A DNA stretch of 64,000 nucleotides from Streptomyces coeruleorubidus (lineage in GTDB: Bacteria; Actinomycetota; Actinomycetes; Streptomycetales; Streptomycetaceae): contig NZ_CP118527.1 of assembly GCF_028885415.1 (NCBI RefSeq), positions 6,820,001 to 6,884,000 on the forward strand, written 5' to 3'. A program made the translations under genes and the position numbers. This document shows, one piece after another, positions 27,821 through 36,484 of this stretch. Position 1 is the first letter of the stretch. The number at the start of each line of letters is the position of its first letter. The notes beneath the pieces were generated by a model, which worked only from the letters and a program-made list of their open reading frames with translations, had not been told where the DNA came from and searched no databases.

Positions 27821-29215
27821 GTGACCAGCGCAGCCGATACGGCACCTGCCGCACCCAAAGCCAAGCGGGACCGCACGCACTATCTCTACATCGCGGTGAT
27901 CATCGCGGTCGCCGCCGGTATCACGGTGGGTCTGGCCGCACCCGACTTCGCTGTCGAGCTGAAGCCGATCGGAACCGGCTTCGTGAACCTGATCAAGATG
28001 ATGATCTCGCCGATCATCTTCTGCACGATCGTGCTGGGCATCGGCTCGGTACGGAAGGCCGCCAAGGTCGGAGCCGTCGGCGGTATCGCCCTCGGCTACT
28101 TCATGGTGATGTCGCTGGTCGCGCTGGGCATCGGCCTGATCGTCGGCAACATCCTGGAGCCGGGCTCGGCCCTCGCGATGACCGACGCGGTCAAGGAGGC
28201 CGGTCACGCACAGGTCGACCCCGAGGCCACCACGAACACCACCGACTTCCTGCTGGGCATCATCCCGACCACGATCGTGTCCGCCTTCACCAACGAGTCG
28301 GTCCTGCAGACCCTGCTGATCGCCCTGCTCGCCGGCTTCGCACTGCAGGGCATGGGCTCGGCGGGCCAGCCGATCCTGCGCGGTATCGAGCACATCCAGC
28401 GGCTCGTCTTCCGCATCCTCGCCATGGTGATGTGGGCCGCCCCGATCGGTGCCTTCGGTGCCATCGCCGCCGTCACCGGCTCCGCCGGCCTGGACGCGCT
28501 CAAGAGCCTCGCCGTGCTGATGCTCGGCTTCTACGTCACCTGCTTCCTGTTCGTCTTCATCGTGCTCGGCATCCTGGTGCGCGTCGTCTCCGGACTGAAC
28601 ATCCTCACCCTCTTCAAGTACCTGGGCCGTGAGTTCCTGCTGATCCTGTCCACCTCCTCCTCCGAGTCCGCGCTTCCGCGGCTCATCGCGAAGATGGAGC
28701 ACCTGGGCGTCAGCAAGCCGGTGGTCGGCATCACCGTCCCGACCGGCTACTCCTTCAATCTCGACGGCACCATGATCTACATGACCATGGCTTCGCTGTT
28801 CATCGCCGACGCCATGGGCACGCCGATGTCGATCGGCGAGCAGATCCCGCTGCTGCTCTTCCTGCTGGTCGCCTCCAAGGGCGCCGCCGGTGTCACCGGC
28901 GCCGGCCTCGCGACCCTGGCCGGTGGTCTCCAGTCGCACAAGCCGGCCCTGGTGGACGGTATCGGCCTCGTCGTCGGCATCGACCGCTTCATGAGCGAGG
29001 CCCGCGCCCTGACCAACTTCGCCGGCAACGCCGTGGCCACCGTGCTGATCGGCACCTGGACGAAGGAGATCGACAAGGACCGCGTGAACCGGGTCCTCGC
29101 CGGTGAGCTGCCCTTCGACGAGGAGACGCTGCTGGACGACGGGCACGGCGGTCCGGCCGCGGACCACTCCGAGGTGCCCGAGCAGGGCGGCGAGAAGGAG
29201 CTGGCGAAGACCTGA
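27821..29215 (+). CDS. dctA: Dicarboxylate/cation symporter (DctA family)
   Basis: The GTG at 27821 is chosen over an upstream in-frame start at 27773 because AAGGAGG lies 6 bp before it; this gives 464 residues. The family motifs are GTGFVNLIKMMISPIIFCTIV, the serine-rich TSSSESALPRL substrate loop, GYSFNLDGTMIYM and the C-terminal DRFMSEARALTNFAGNAVATV. It takes up succinate, fumarate or malate with protons or sodium. It is divergent from the two-component pair, which probably regulates it. Confidence 0.95.
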   Translation: MTSAADTAPAAPKAKRDRTHYLYIAVIIAVAAGITVGLAAPDFAVELKPIGTGFVNLIKMMISPIIFCTIVLGIGSVRKAAKVGAVGGIALGYFMVMSLVALGIGLIVGNILEPGSALAMTDAVKEAGHAQVDPEATTNTTDFLLGIIPTTIVSAFTNESVLQTLLIALLAGFALQGMGSAGQPILRGIEHIQRLVFRILAMVMWAAPIGAFGAIAAVTGSAGLDALKSLAVLMLGFYVTCFLFVFIVLGILVRVVSGLNILTLFKYLGREFLLILSTSSSESALPRLIAKMEHLGVSKPVVGITVPTGYSFNLDGTMIYMTMASLFIADAMGTPMSIGEQIPLLLFLLVASKGAAGVTGAGLATLAGGLQSHKPALVDGIGLVVGIDRFMSEARALTNFAGNAVATVLIGTWTKEIDKDRVNRVLAGELPFDEETLLDDGHGGPAADHSEVPEQGGEKELAKT

Positions 29216-29243
29216 CGGCCCGCGCGCCGCGCCCCGCGAGACT

Positions 29244-29282
29244 CCGGGCGGCTGAGTGTCCCCCCGTCGCTCAGCCGCCCGG
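29244..29282. terminator. Bidirectional terminator between dctA and tetR
   Basis: CCGGGCGGCTGAG (29244-29256) and CTCAGCCGCCCGG (29270-29282) form a perfect 13-bp stem with a C-rich loop between two convergent gene ends. Confidence 0.8.
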
Positions 29283-29298
29283 TCCTTGCTTTCGCGGA

Positions 29299-29916
29299 TC
29301 AGTCATTCAGCTTCGCCACCAGCTCGGTGGCCTTCGAGGCGGGCACGCCCGCCGCGGTCAGCACCGTGACCGCGGCGCAGCGGCCCGCCTCTTGCGCTGC
29401 CACGAGCCCGTCGTTCACCGCCTCCATCAGCGCGACCAGCATCTGCTCGTGCACGTAGGCCAGGGCCGGAGCCGGCAGCGGTGAGCTGAAGACGCCCTCG
29501 TCGAGGCCGCGCCGGAGCACGCCGGTGGCGGCCTCCCGAACCGGGGCGAGCCGCTCCCTGATGCCCTGCATGGTGACCGTGCGCTGGGCGAGCGCGATCA
29601 GCAGCCGGTAGCGGTCGGCGAGCTCCCACACCGCCAGCACCGAGCGGGCCACGGACTCCGCCGGGTCCTCCACGCCCGCGCGCCCCGCCGCGTGCGCGAT
29701 CGACAGGGCCTGAACCGCCTCGTCGACGAGCGTGCTGATCAGCGCCTCACGGCTCGGGAAGTGCCCGTACACCGTCCGCCGTACGACGCCCGCGGCGCGT
29801 GCGATCTGGTCCATGGAGGCGTCGGGGTCGCGCAGCAGCTCGGCGAGGGCGACGTCGAGGATGCGGCGCCGGTTGGCGTCGGCGCGGCTGGTGTTGCCCG
29901 TGGTCATGGACGCCAT
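29299..29916 (-). CDS. TetR-family repressor of the divergent MFS exporter
   Basis: A 205-residue protein from ATG 29916, chosen because GGAAGGGG precedes it; ATG 29907 is also possible. Residues about 10-55 are the TetR DNA-binding domain (ANRRRILDVALAELLRDPDASMDQIARAAGVVRRTVYGHFPSREAL in three helices). The C-terminal 140 residues are a helical ligand domain with no recognised ligand. Two perfect palindromes lie in the gap to the exporter, so autoregulation and repression of the exporter are expected. Confidence 0.93.
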   Translation of the reverse strand: MASMTTGNTSRADANRRRILDVALAELLRDPDASMDQIARAAGVVRRTVYGHFPSREALISTLVDEAVQALSIAHAAGRAGVEDPAESVARSVLAVWELADRYRLLIALAQRTVTMQGIRERLAPVREAATGVLRRGLDEGVFSSPLPAPALAYVHEQMLVALMEAVNDGLVAAQEAGRCAAVTVLTAAGVPASKATELVAKLND

Positions 29917-29936
29917 TGTGCCGCCCCTTCCTCGAT

Positions 29937-29998
29937 TTGCACAGCAGTGTGCAACGGCGTACATTGCACAGCGTTGTGCAAATGCACGCCCATGTGCA
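29937..29998. promoter_or_regulatory. Tandem TetR operators, three palindromes
   Basis: TTGCACA-N4-TGTGCAA occurs twice, at 29937-29954 and 29964-29981, 27 bp apart start to start. A weaker third copy, TGCAC-N6-GTGCA, is at 29983-29998. They fill the 108-bp gap between the tetR start and the MFS start. Confidence 0.85.
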
Positions 29999-30024
29999 AG
30001 TCAGTGAGGAAGGCGACCCCTGCC

Positions 30025-31698
30025 ATGCGACTCGTCATGACCGAACCGGCCGAGCGGATGGACCGCCCCTACGCACGCCGCTGGTGGGCGCTCCTCGTGC
30101 TCTGCCTGAGCCTGCTGATCATCGTGATGGCGAACACCGCCCTCACCGTCGCCGCGCCCGACATGACCGAGGACCTGGGCCTGTCCAGCGCCGACCTCCA
30201 GTGGGTCATCGACGGCTACACCGTCCCCTACGCCGCGCTGATGCTGCTGCTCGGCGCGACAGGCGACAAGTACAGCCGCCGGGGCGCGCTCGTCCTCGGG
30301 CTGGTGGTGTTCGGCGGCGGTGCCGTCTCCGGCTACCTCGCCGACAGCGCCACGGCGGTGATCGCGGCGCGTGCCGTGATGGGCGCCGGCGCTGCGATGA
30401 TCATGCCTGCCACGCTGTCCCTGCTCGCGGCGACCTTCCCGCGCGCCGAACGCGCCAAGGCCATCACCCTGTGGACCGCCACGGCCGGGCTCGCCATCGC
30501 GGCCGGTCCGCTGGTCGCCGGGGCGCTGCTGGAGCACCACGGCTGGTCCTCGACGTTCCTCATCAACGTCCCCGTCGCCGCCCTGGCCATCGTCGGCGCG
30601 CTCGCCCTCGTACCGCCGTCCAAGGCCGGCCACCACGGGCGGATCGACTACGGCGGCGGACTGCTGTCGGTGGTGTGGATCGGCGCGCTCGTCTACATGA
30701 TCATCGAGGGTCCGCACTTCGGCTGGGGCGCCAAGGCGGTCACGGCGGCGGTCGTCGCGGGCGTCGCGCTCGTGGCCTTCGTGCTCTGGGAGCTGCGCCA
30801 CCCGCGTCCCGTCCTCGACGTGCGCCGCTTCACCGACCGCGGCTTCGCGGGCTCCAACCTCGCCGTCGCCCTGTTCTTCCTGGCCGTCTTCGGCGCCTTC
30901 TACTACCTGACCCAGCACCTCCAGTTCGTCCTCGGCTACGACGCCCTGGACACGGGTCTGCGCATGCTGCCGCTGGCCGGTGCCGTCTTCGTGGGCTCCG
31001 CCCTCACCGGCTACCTCACCCCGCGGGTCGGCATGAAGTGGACCGTCACGGCCGGCATGGTCGGCGGCACCGCGGCCCTGGCGCTGCTCACCCAGATCGA
31101 CTCCGGGTCGTCGTACGGCGACTTCGTCGCGCCCCTGATCGTGCTCGGCCTGGCGATCGGGCTCGCGCTGTCGCCCTGCACGGACGCGATCATGGGGGCG
31201 TTCCCGGAGTCCGAGCTGGGCGTCGGCGGTGCGGTGAACGACACCTCGCTGGAGCTCGGCGGTTCGCTCGGCATCGCCATCCTCGGCTCGCTGCTGGCGA
31301 CCTCGTACTCCGGTCACCTCTCGGACGCCACGGCCGGCCGGGGGCTTCCGGCCTCCTCCCTGGAGACGGCCCAGGACTCGGTGGGGGCCGGGTACGCCGT
31401 CGCCCAGGGGCTCGGGGGCAAGGCGCGGCAGCTGGCCGAGCAGGCGGCGCACACGAATGACCCGCAGCAGGCGGAGCGGCTCAAGGCGCAGGCCGGGCAA
31501 CTGGCCGACGGGGCCCGGCAGATGGCCGACGCGGTGGGGGCGTCCTTCTCCGACTCGGTCGCGCACACCAGTCTGGTCGGCGCGGTGGTGCTGGGCGTCG
31601 GTACGGTGGCCGTGGCGCTGTTGCTGCCGGGCAGGGGGAAGGCCGTCGAGGAGTCTGCCGAGGAGGGCAGGCAGGCGGAGTCCGTCGGTGCCCGCTGA
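30025..31698 (+). CDS. MFS drug exporter, DHA2 (EmrB/QacA) type, 14 TM
   Basis: A 557-residue protein from ATG 30025, with GAGGAAGG upstream; ATG 30037 is possible. Motifs: LDxTVVxVAxP-like IVMANTALTVAAPDM in helix 1, QWVIDGYTVPYAALMLLLGATGDKYSRR (motif A), and motif C in helix 5. It has 14 hydrophobic segments. Between the last two helices there is a long Ala/Gln-rich extracellular loop (AEQAAHTNDPQQAERLKAQAGQLADGA). It exports an unknown toxic compound and is repressed by the divergent TetR. The AAA ATPase gene follows by 14 bp. Confidence 0.93.
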   Translation: MRLVMTEPAERMDRPYARRWWALLVLCLSLLIIVMANTALTVAAPDMTEDLGLSSADLQWVIDGYTVPYAALMLLLGATGDKYSRRGALVLGLVVFGGGAVSGYLADSATAVIAARAVMGAGAAMIMPATLSLLAATFPRAERAKAITLWTATAGLAIAAGPLVAGALLEHHGWSSTFLINVPVAALAIVGALALVPPSKAGHHGRIDYGGGLLSVVWIGALVYMIIEGPHFGWGAKAVTAAVVAGVALVAFVLWELRHPRPVLDVRRFTDRGFAGSNLAVALFFLAVFGAFYYLTQHLQFVLGYDALDTGLRMLPLAGAVFVGSALTGYLTPRVGMKWTVTAGMVGGTAALALLTQIDSGSSYGDFVAPLIVLGLAIGLALSPCTDAIMGAFPESELGVGGAVNDTSLELGGSLGIAILGSLLATSYSGHLSDATAGRGLPASSLETAQDSVGAGYAVAQGLGGKARQLAEQAAHTNDPQQAERLKAQAGQLADGARQMADAVGASFSDSVAHTSLVGAVVLGVGTVAVALLLPGRGKAVEESAEEGRQAESVGAR

Positions 31699-31712
31699 CG
31701 AACGGAGGGCGT

Positions 31713-33209
31713 ATGACGGAAGGGCTCGAGATCATGAGCTCGGACGAGTACCGGGCGCGGTACGGGGCCGAGCGGGAGGCGTCGCCTCTGTCCATGGAGC
31801 AGATCAGCGGGCTGTTCCATGAGTTCCTGACGGCGGTGGCCCGGCCGAAGCGGCAGGACGGCGACGGCAGCCGGGATCTGTCCCGGCGGCTCCGTGAGCA
31901 CCTGGGGTCCACTCCGGGGGACCGGCCCGTGGTCAAGGCCGCCTACCCGTCGTACGACCTGCCCAATGTCCATCTCGCGCTGGAGCGCTGGTTCGGCGGG
32001 GACGGGCGGTCGTTCGAGCTCATCGGGATGCGGGGCGCCCAGCACCACGGTGAGCTGACGCTCGGCGACATCCTCGAAGCGGCCGACCGGTACGACCGGT
32101 TCACCGTCGGGTCCGTCGACTACGCCCAGCTGCCGGTCTCGCCCGATGCCGAACTCGCCTGTGTCTCCTGCGGTTTCTACCTCGGGGCCGAGGGCGAGGA
32201 CCGGTTCGCCGTGCTGTTGCGCGGACCGCAGGACGAGTACGGGCGCAACAAGGTGGAGATCGAGGTACTGGCCGGTCAGAAGGAGTTCGCCGACCGGCTG
32301 CTCGCCGAGATCGACGTGCTCGTGCGCGAGCTCAACATCTTCCGGGGGCAGATCCTGTCCTTCGAGGGCTCGGAGTTCGGCACCGGCCTCGGACCGTTCC
32401 GCTTCCACCGCAGGCCCGGACTGACCCGGGACGACATCGTGCTCCCGGACGGGCTGCTGGAGCGGGTGGAGCGGCAGGTCGTGGGCGTGGCCCGGCGCCG
32501 GGAGCAACTGCGCGCGGCCGGCCAGCACCTGCGCCGGGGCCTGCTGCTGTACGGCCCGCCCGGCACCGGCAAGACCCACACCATCCGCTACCTCCTGTCC
32601 CACCTGCCCGAGTTCACGGTCGTCGTCCTGTCCGGGACGAGCATCGAGGCCATCGGCCCGGCCTGCGCCCTGGCCCGGATGCTCCAGCCCGCGCTGGTCG
32701 TCCTGGAGGACTGCGACCTGATCGCCGAGGCCCGCGACTACGGCGGCGGCGAGCAGCCGCTGCTCTTGACGGTCCTGAACGAGATGGACGGCCTCGCAGA
32801 CGACGCCGACGTGGCCTTCCTGCTCACCACCAACCGCGCCGACCTGCTGGAACCGGCCCTCGCCCAGCGCCCCGGGCGCGTCGACCTGGCCGTGGAGATC
32901 CCGCTGCCGGACGCGGACGGCCGTGCCCGCCTGCTCGGCCTGTACGGCTCCGGCCTCGGCCTGGACAAGGAGATCACCGACGAGGTGGTGGCCCGCACGG
33001 AGGGCACGACGGCGTCCTTCACCAAGGAGCTCGTACGCCGGTCCGTACTGATCGCCGCCGAGCGCGAGTCGCCCCGCACCGAGGCGCGGGACATCCGCGC
33101 CGCCCTCGACGAACTCCTCTCCGACCACGACCGGCTGACCCGGCGACTGCTCGGGGTGGGACGCGCCGAGGACGCGGAGACATCCCAGGACGGCGACACC
33201 TTCGAGTGA
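31713..33209 (+). CDS. AAA-family ATPase, single ATPase domain
   Basis: A 498-residue protein with GGAGG just upstream. Residues about 1-240 are a family-specific N-terminal region with no known name. The AAA module (about 245-470) has Walker A GPPGTGKT, Walker B LVVLEDCDLIAE, sensor 1 LLTTNRADLLEPAL and arginine finger in AQRPGRVD. The layout is that of Cdc48/FtsH-type AAA proteins but there is no protease domain or second ATPase. It is in one transcript with a drug exporter, an unusual pairing. It ends 6 bp from the convergent aldo/keto reductase. Confidence 0.88.
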   Translation: MTEGLEIMSSDEYRARYGAEREASPLSMEQISGLFHEFLTAVARPKRQDGDGSRDLSRRLREHLGSTPGDRPVVKAAYPSYDLPNVHLALERWFGGDGRSFELIGMRGAQHHGELTLGDILEAADRYDRFTVGSVDYAQLPVSPDAELACVSCGFYLGAEGEDRFAVLLRGPQDEYGRNKVEIEVLAGQKEFADRLLAEIDVLVRELNIFRGQILSFEGSEFGTGLGPFRFHRRPGLTRDDIVLPDGLLERVERQVVGVARRREQLRAAGQHLRRGLLLYGPPGTGKTHTIRYLLSHLPEFTVVVLSGTSIEAIGPACALARMLQPALVVLEDCDLIAEARDYGGGEQPLLLTVLNEMDGLADDADVAFLLTTNRADLLEPALAQRPGRVDLAVEIPLPDADGRARLLGLYGSGLGLDKEITDEVVARTEGTTASFTKELVRRSVLIAAERESPRTEARDIRAALDELLSDHDRLTRRLLGVGRAEDAETSQDGDTFE

Positions 33210-33215
33210 CCGGCC

Positions 33216-34106
33216 TCAGGGCCCGGCGGCCTCGTCCAGACGTGCCCTTTCCTCCTGGCTGAGCGACAGGTCCGCCGCGGCCGCCGAGTCCCCGGCCGTC
33301 TCCGGCCGGCTCGCCCCCGGGATCGGGATGACGGCGGGGGAGCGCGCCAGCAGCCAGGCCAGGCCGACCTGCTGGGGGCTGACACCGCGCTCCGCCGCGA
33401 CCTCGTGGAAGGCGGCCAGGCGTTCCCTGCCCTCCGTGCGCGACGGCCCGTCCAGCGAGCTGCGGGCCAGCCCGCCCAGCGGGCTCCACGGCAGGAACGC
33501 CAGCCCCAGGTCCGCGCACAGCCGCAGCTCCGGCTCGCCGGCCCGGACGGCGGGGGAGTACCGGTTCTGCACCGACACCAGCCTCTCGCCGAGGATCTCG
33601 CGCGCCCGGCGGATCTGGTCCGCGTCGGTGTTGGACAGCCCGGCCAGCCGGATCGTGCCCGCGTCGAGCAGCTCGCGCAGGGCGCCGACCGACTCCTCGA
33701 AGGGCACTTCGGGGTCCGGCTTGTGGAGTTGGTAGAGGCCGATCGCCTCCACACCGAGGCGCTTGCGGGAGGCCTCGGCGGCGGCCTTGAGGTGACGCGG
33801 GGAGCCGTTCACCGTCCAGTCGCCGCCGGCCGGGCGGCCACGGCCGCCCTTCGTCGCCACCAGCACGCCGGAGGTGTCACCGCCGTACGTGGCCAGCGCG
33901 CGGGCCAGCAGACGTTCGTTGTGGCCGGGCTCCGCGCCCGGCAGATGGTACGAGTCGGCCGTGTCGAGGAGGGTCACGCCCGCGTCGAGCGCGGCGTGCA
34001 CGGTGGCCAGGGCGCGCTCCGCGTCCGGCCGGCCCTCGATGGACAGCGGCATCGCGCCGAGCCCGACCGCGCTCACCCGCAGCCCGCCAAGTGTCCTGTA
34101 CCGCAT
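33216..34106 (-). CDS. Aldo/keto reductase
   Basis: A 296-residue protein from ATG 34106, 1 bp after the stop of the upstream epimerase gene. The (alpha/beta)8 fold is clear: VSAVGLGAMPLS, the catalytic Asp/Tyr in LLDTADSYHLPGAEP, Lys in LVATKGGRG and His in LYQLHKPDP. The C-terminal NADPH-binding segment is PIPGASRPE. Substrate unknown. It is co-transcribed with the epimerase. Confidence 0.93.
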   Translation of the reverse strand: MRYRTLGGLRVSAVGLGAMPLSIEGRPDAERALATVHAALDAGVTLLDTADSYHLPGAEPGHNERLLARALATYGGDTSGVLVATKGGRGRPAGGDWTVNGSPRHLKAAAEASRKRLGVEAIGLYQLHKPDPEVPFEESVGALRELLDAGTIRLAGLSNTDADQIRRAREILGERLVSVQNRYSPAVRAGEPELRLCADLGLAFLPWSPLGGLARSSLDGPSRTEGRERLAAFHEVAAERGVSPQQVGLAWLLARSPAVIPIPGASRPETAGDSAAAADLSLSQEERARLDEAAGP

Positions 34107-34107
34107 G

Positions 34108-35028
34108 TCAGTCGCCCTTCCCGAGCGTCTCGGCGACGGCACGCGGCAGCCACTGCCGGACGTCGGTGAAGGGGAAGCCGAGCCGGGCGGACCGGGCGTT
34201 GTCCATGCCGTAGGAGCGGCGGAAGGAGAACGGGGAGACCTCGCCGACCTCGACGGGCCCGAACACGGTCCGGCCGCCCGGGACATGCGCGGCCACCGCC
34301 TCGCACAGCTCCTCGGTGGTCAGCGTCCCGTGCGAGGCGGCGTTCACCGGCCCGGTGAACTCCTCGCCCGCCGCCCAGGCCAGGAACCGGCCGATCTCCT
34401 CGACGTGGACGTAGGTGGCGGGCCGGTTCACCACCGGCACGGCGATCGGCTCGCCGGTGCGTATCCGCTCGGCGTAGTGGGCCAGCCGCCCGGTGAAGTC
34501 GTCGTCCCCGCCCAGCACATGGGCTACCCGCACCGCCGCGTACGGCAACGCCGGGCCGTCGGCCGCGAGGACCGCCTCGGCCTGCCGCTTTCCCTCCCCG
34601 TAGTTGGCCTCCAGGAACGCCGGGTCGTCCCAGGGCAGCCCGAGGTCGACGCTGACCGTGGCCGGATCGACGGCCTCCTCGCGGACGAGGGCGGGGGAGT
34701 CCTCGTACTCGTACACCTCGACCGTGGAGGTCATCACATAACGGCGGGTGCGGCCGGAGAAGACGCGGCGGGCGAGGGCCGCCTGGCGGGGTGTGTAGCA
34801 GACCTGGTCGACGACGACGTCGAAGACGCGCGAGCCGAGCGCGCCGGTCAGGGACCGCTCGTCGTCCCGGTCGGCGACCAGGTGCTCCACCCCGGCCGGC
34901 GGCGGGGAGGAGCCCCGGTTCAGCACGGTGACGCGGTGCCCTGCGGCGAGCAGCCGTGCGAGCAGACGCTTTCCGACGTAACGGTTCCCGCCGATGACCA
35001 GGACTTCCAGGGCCTTTTCCATGACCAT
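34108..35028 (-). CDS. NAD-dependent epimerase/dehydratase family protein
   Basis: A 306-residue protein from ATG 35028, with AGGAG close by; ATG 35022 is an alternative with longer spacing. The Rossmann motif is shortened, VLVIGGNRYVGKRLLARLL (GGxxxxG in place of GxxGxxG), as in the isoflavone-reductase-like and chloroplast RNA-binding subgroup. The active site is partly changed: Ser/Thr in MTSTVEVYEYE, and a Tyr-x3-Lys equivalent NYGEGKRQAE. A sugar-nucleotide substrate is therefore not assured. Divergent from an Lrp regulator by 39 bp. Confidence 0.88.
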   Translation of the reverse strand: MVMEKALEVLVIGGNRYVGKRLLARLLAAGHRVTVLNRGSSPPPAGVEHLVADRDDERSLTGALGSRVFDVVVDQVCYTPRQAALARRVFSGRTRRYVMTSTVEVYEYEDSPALVREEAVDPATVSVDLGLPWDDPAFLEANYGEGKRQAEAVLAADGPALPYAAVRVAHVLGGDDDFTGRLAHYAERIRTGEPIAVPVVNRPATYVHVEEIGRFLAWAAGEEFTGPVNAASHGTLTTEELCEAVAAHVPGGRTVFGPVEVGEVSPFSFRRSYGMDNARSARLGFPFTDVRQWLPRAVAETLGKGD

Positions 35029-35067
35029 AATTCTCCTGGCGTACATCGACGTCCTGAAGGGGGAACC

Positions 35068-35577
35068 ATGGGAGTTCGGGCAACCGCGCCGAAAGAACCA
35101 CGGCATCTGCGCACCACCGCCGACGAAACCTCGGTGGTCTTCGACGGGCTGGACCGGCAGATCCTCCAGCTGCTCCAGACCGACGGCCGGATCAAGCTCA
35201 GCGAGCTGGGCCGCCGGGTCCGGCTCAGCCCGGCGGCGGTCACCGAGCGGGTGCGGCGCCTGGAGGCGGCGGGCGTGATCAGCGGCTACGCGGCCCGGGT
35301 CGTGCCGGCCCGGCTCGGCTACGGCATCCAGGCGTTCATCCGGGTGAACCCGCACGGCGGCTACAACCTGAAGCACCCAAGGACCCTGGAGCTGATCGAG
35401 CGGCCCGAGATCACCGAAGTGCACCACGTGGTCGGGGAGGACTGCTGGATCCTCAAGGTCGCCGTCCGGGACACCGTCCACCTCGAGGAGGTGCTGGAGG
35501 AGGTCTCCGCGCTGGGCCGCACCACGACGTCGATCGTGCTGACCTCCCCGGTGGAGCGGAAACCGCTGTTGCCTTGA
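35068..35577 (+). CDS. Lrp/AsnC-family regulator
   Basis: A 169-residue protein from ATG 35068, with AAGGGGG upstream. Residues about 25-75 are the winged helix (LDRQILQLLQTDGRIKLSELGRRVRLSPAAVTERVRRLEAAGVI). The C-terminal RAM domain (VGEDCWILKVAVRDTVHLEEVLEEV) binds an amino acid. It probably regulates the divergent epimerase-reductase pair as well as itself. Its stop codon lies inside the MerR operator. Confidence 0.93.
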   Translation: MGVRATAPKEPRHLRTTADETSVVFDGLDRQILQLLQTDGRIKLSELGRRVRLSPAAVTERVRRLEAAGVISGYAARVVPARLGYGIQAFIRVNPHGGYNLKHPRTLELIERPEITEVHHVVGEDCWILKVAVRDTVHLEEVLEEVSALGRTTTSIVLTSPVERKPLLP

Positions 35578-35591
35578 CGTCGGCGTCAAGG
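35572..35591. promoter_or_regulatory. MerR-type operator/promoter palindrome
   Basis: CCTTGACG-N4-CGTCAAGG, a perfect 8+8 bp palindrome containing a TTGAC -35 element. It is 15 bp upstream of the merR start, the place where MerR proteins bind their own promoter. The lrp stop codon TGA (35575-35577) is inside it. Confidence 0.75.
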
Positions 35592-35606
35592 ACTACGTTC
35601 GGCCGT

Positions 35607-36020
35607 ATGCGAATCGGCGAGCTGGCCGCACGGGCCAGGACCACGACGCGGACGCTGCGGTACTACGAGTCGCGGGGGCTGCTGCCCGCGCGGCGTGAGG
35701 ACAACGGGTACCGGACGTACGACGAGTGCGATCTGAAACTGCTGGAGCAGATCAGGACGCTGCAGGACTTCGGCTTCGACCTGGAGGAGACGCGGCCCTT
35801 CGTGGAGTGTCTGCGGGCCGGGCACCCCGAGGGCGACACGTGCCCGGCGTCACTCGCGGTCTACCGGCGCAAGCTGGACGAACTCGACGCCCTGATCGGT
35901 CAGCTGACGAGCGTACGCGAGACGGTCGCCCGGCAGCTGGCGCGGGCCGAGCTGGCCGCCGAGGCGGAGGTTCCGGGGGGTCCGGAGCCTGATTGCGAGC
36001 TGGGGAGGCACACGTGGTGA
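35607..36020 (+). CDS. MerR-family regulator coupled to thioredoxin
   Basis: A 137-residue protein from ATG 35607. The N-terminal winged helix is typical (MRIGELAARARTTTRTLRYYESRGLLPARREDNGYRTY), then a long dimer helix and a short C-terminal region. One Cys in the domain (FVECLRAGHPEGDTCP) forms a CxHx-like cluster with another Cys and a His, which could bind a metal or respond to thiol stress. The gene overlaps thioredoxin by 7 bp. Autoregulation through the adjacent palindrome is expected. Confidence 0.92.
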   Translation: MRIGELAARARTTTRTLRYYESRGLLPARREDNGYRTYDECDLKLLEQIRTLQDFGFDLEETRPFVECLRAGHPEGDTCPASLAVYRRKLDELDALIGQLTSVRETVARQLARAELAAEAEVPGGPEPDCELGRHTW

Positions 36021-36331
36021 CCGACGTGACGGACGCGGACTTCGCGGCGGACGTGATCGGCGCCGACCTGCCGGTGCTGGTGGAGTTCACCGCCGACTGG
36101 TGCCCGCCCTGCCGGCAGATGGCGCCGGTGCTGAAGGCCCTCGCCTCCGAGGAGGGCGACCGGCTGAAGGTGGTGCAGCTCGACGTGGACTCCAACCCGG
36201 AGACCACCAATACGTACAAGGTGCTGTCCATGCCGACGTTCATGGTGTTCCGCGGGGGCGAGCCAGTGAAGTCGATGGTGGGCGCACGGGCCAAGCGGCG
36301 GCTGCTGGAGGAGCTCGCCGACGTGCTGTAG
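36014..36331 (+). CDS. trxA: Thioredoxin with CPPC active site
   Basis: A 105-residue protein. GTG codons at 36014 and 36017 both follow GGGGAGG; the stop of merR overlaps. The active site reads WCPPCRQM, so the usual WCGPC has Pro in place of Gly, which normally raises the redox potential. The cis-Pro MPTFMVF and the C-terminal helix are complete. It reduces disulfides in the cytoplasm. Transcription is tied to the MerR regulator, suggesting a stress-induced thioredoxin in place of the housekeeping one. Confidence 0.93.
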   Translation: MVTDVTDADFAADVIGADLPVLVEFTADWCPPCRQMAPVLKALASEEGDRLKVVQLDVDSNPETTNTYKVLSMPTFMVFRGGEPVKSMVGARAKRRLLEELADVL

Positions 36332-36360
36332 CCGCCGGCCCCGACAACGGCCCGGAAACG

Positions 36361-36398
36361 AGGAAATCCCCCGAGCAATTGCACTCGGGGGATTTCCT
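36361..36398 (+). terminator. Terminator after trxA
   Basis: Arms AGGAAATCCCCCGAG (36361-36375) and CTCGGGGGATTTCCT (36384-36398), a perfect 15-bp stem with an 8-nt loop, ending in T residues. One of the clearest in the window. Confidence 0.9.
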
Positions 36399-36484
36399 TG
36401 CGTATATTTGTTTGTTCGTGACTTCAAGTCGATTGAAGCCATGGTGAAGTTCAGTGAGCACAGTATATCCGGGCGGGAGCGGAA

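Noticed and set aside
36399..36484. Rifamycin-associated element upstream of helR
   Set aside because: No matching inverted repeat; the only strong palindrome is the trxA terminator.
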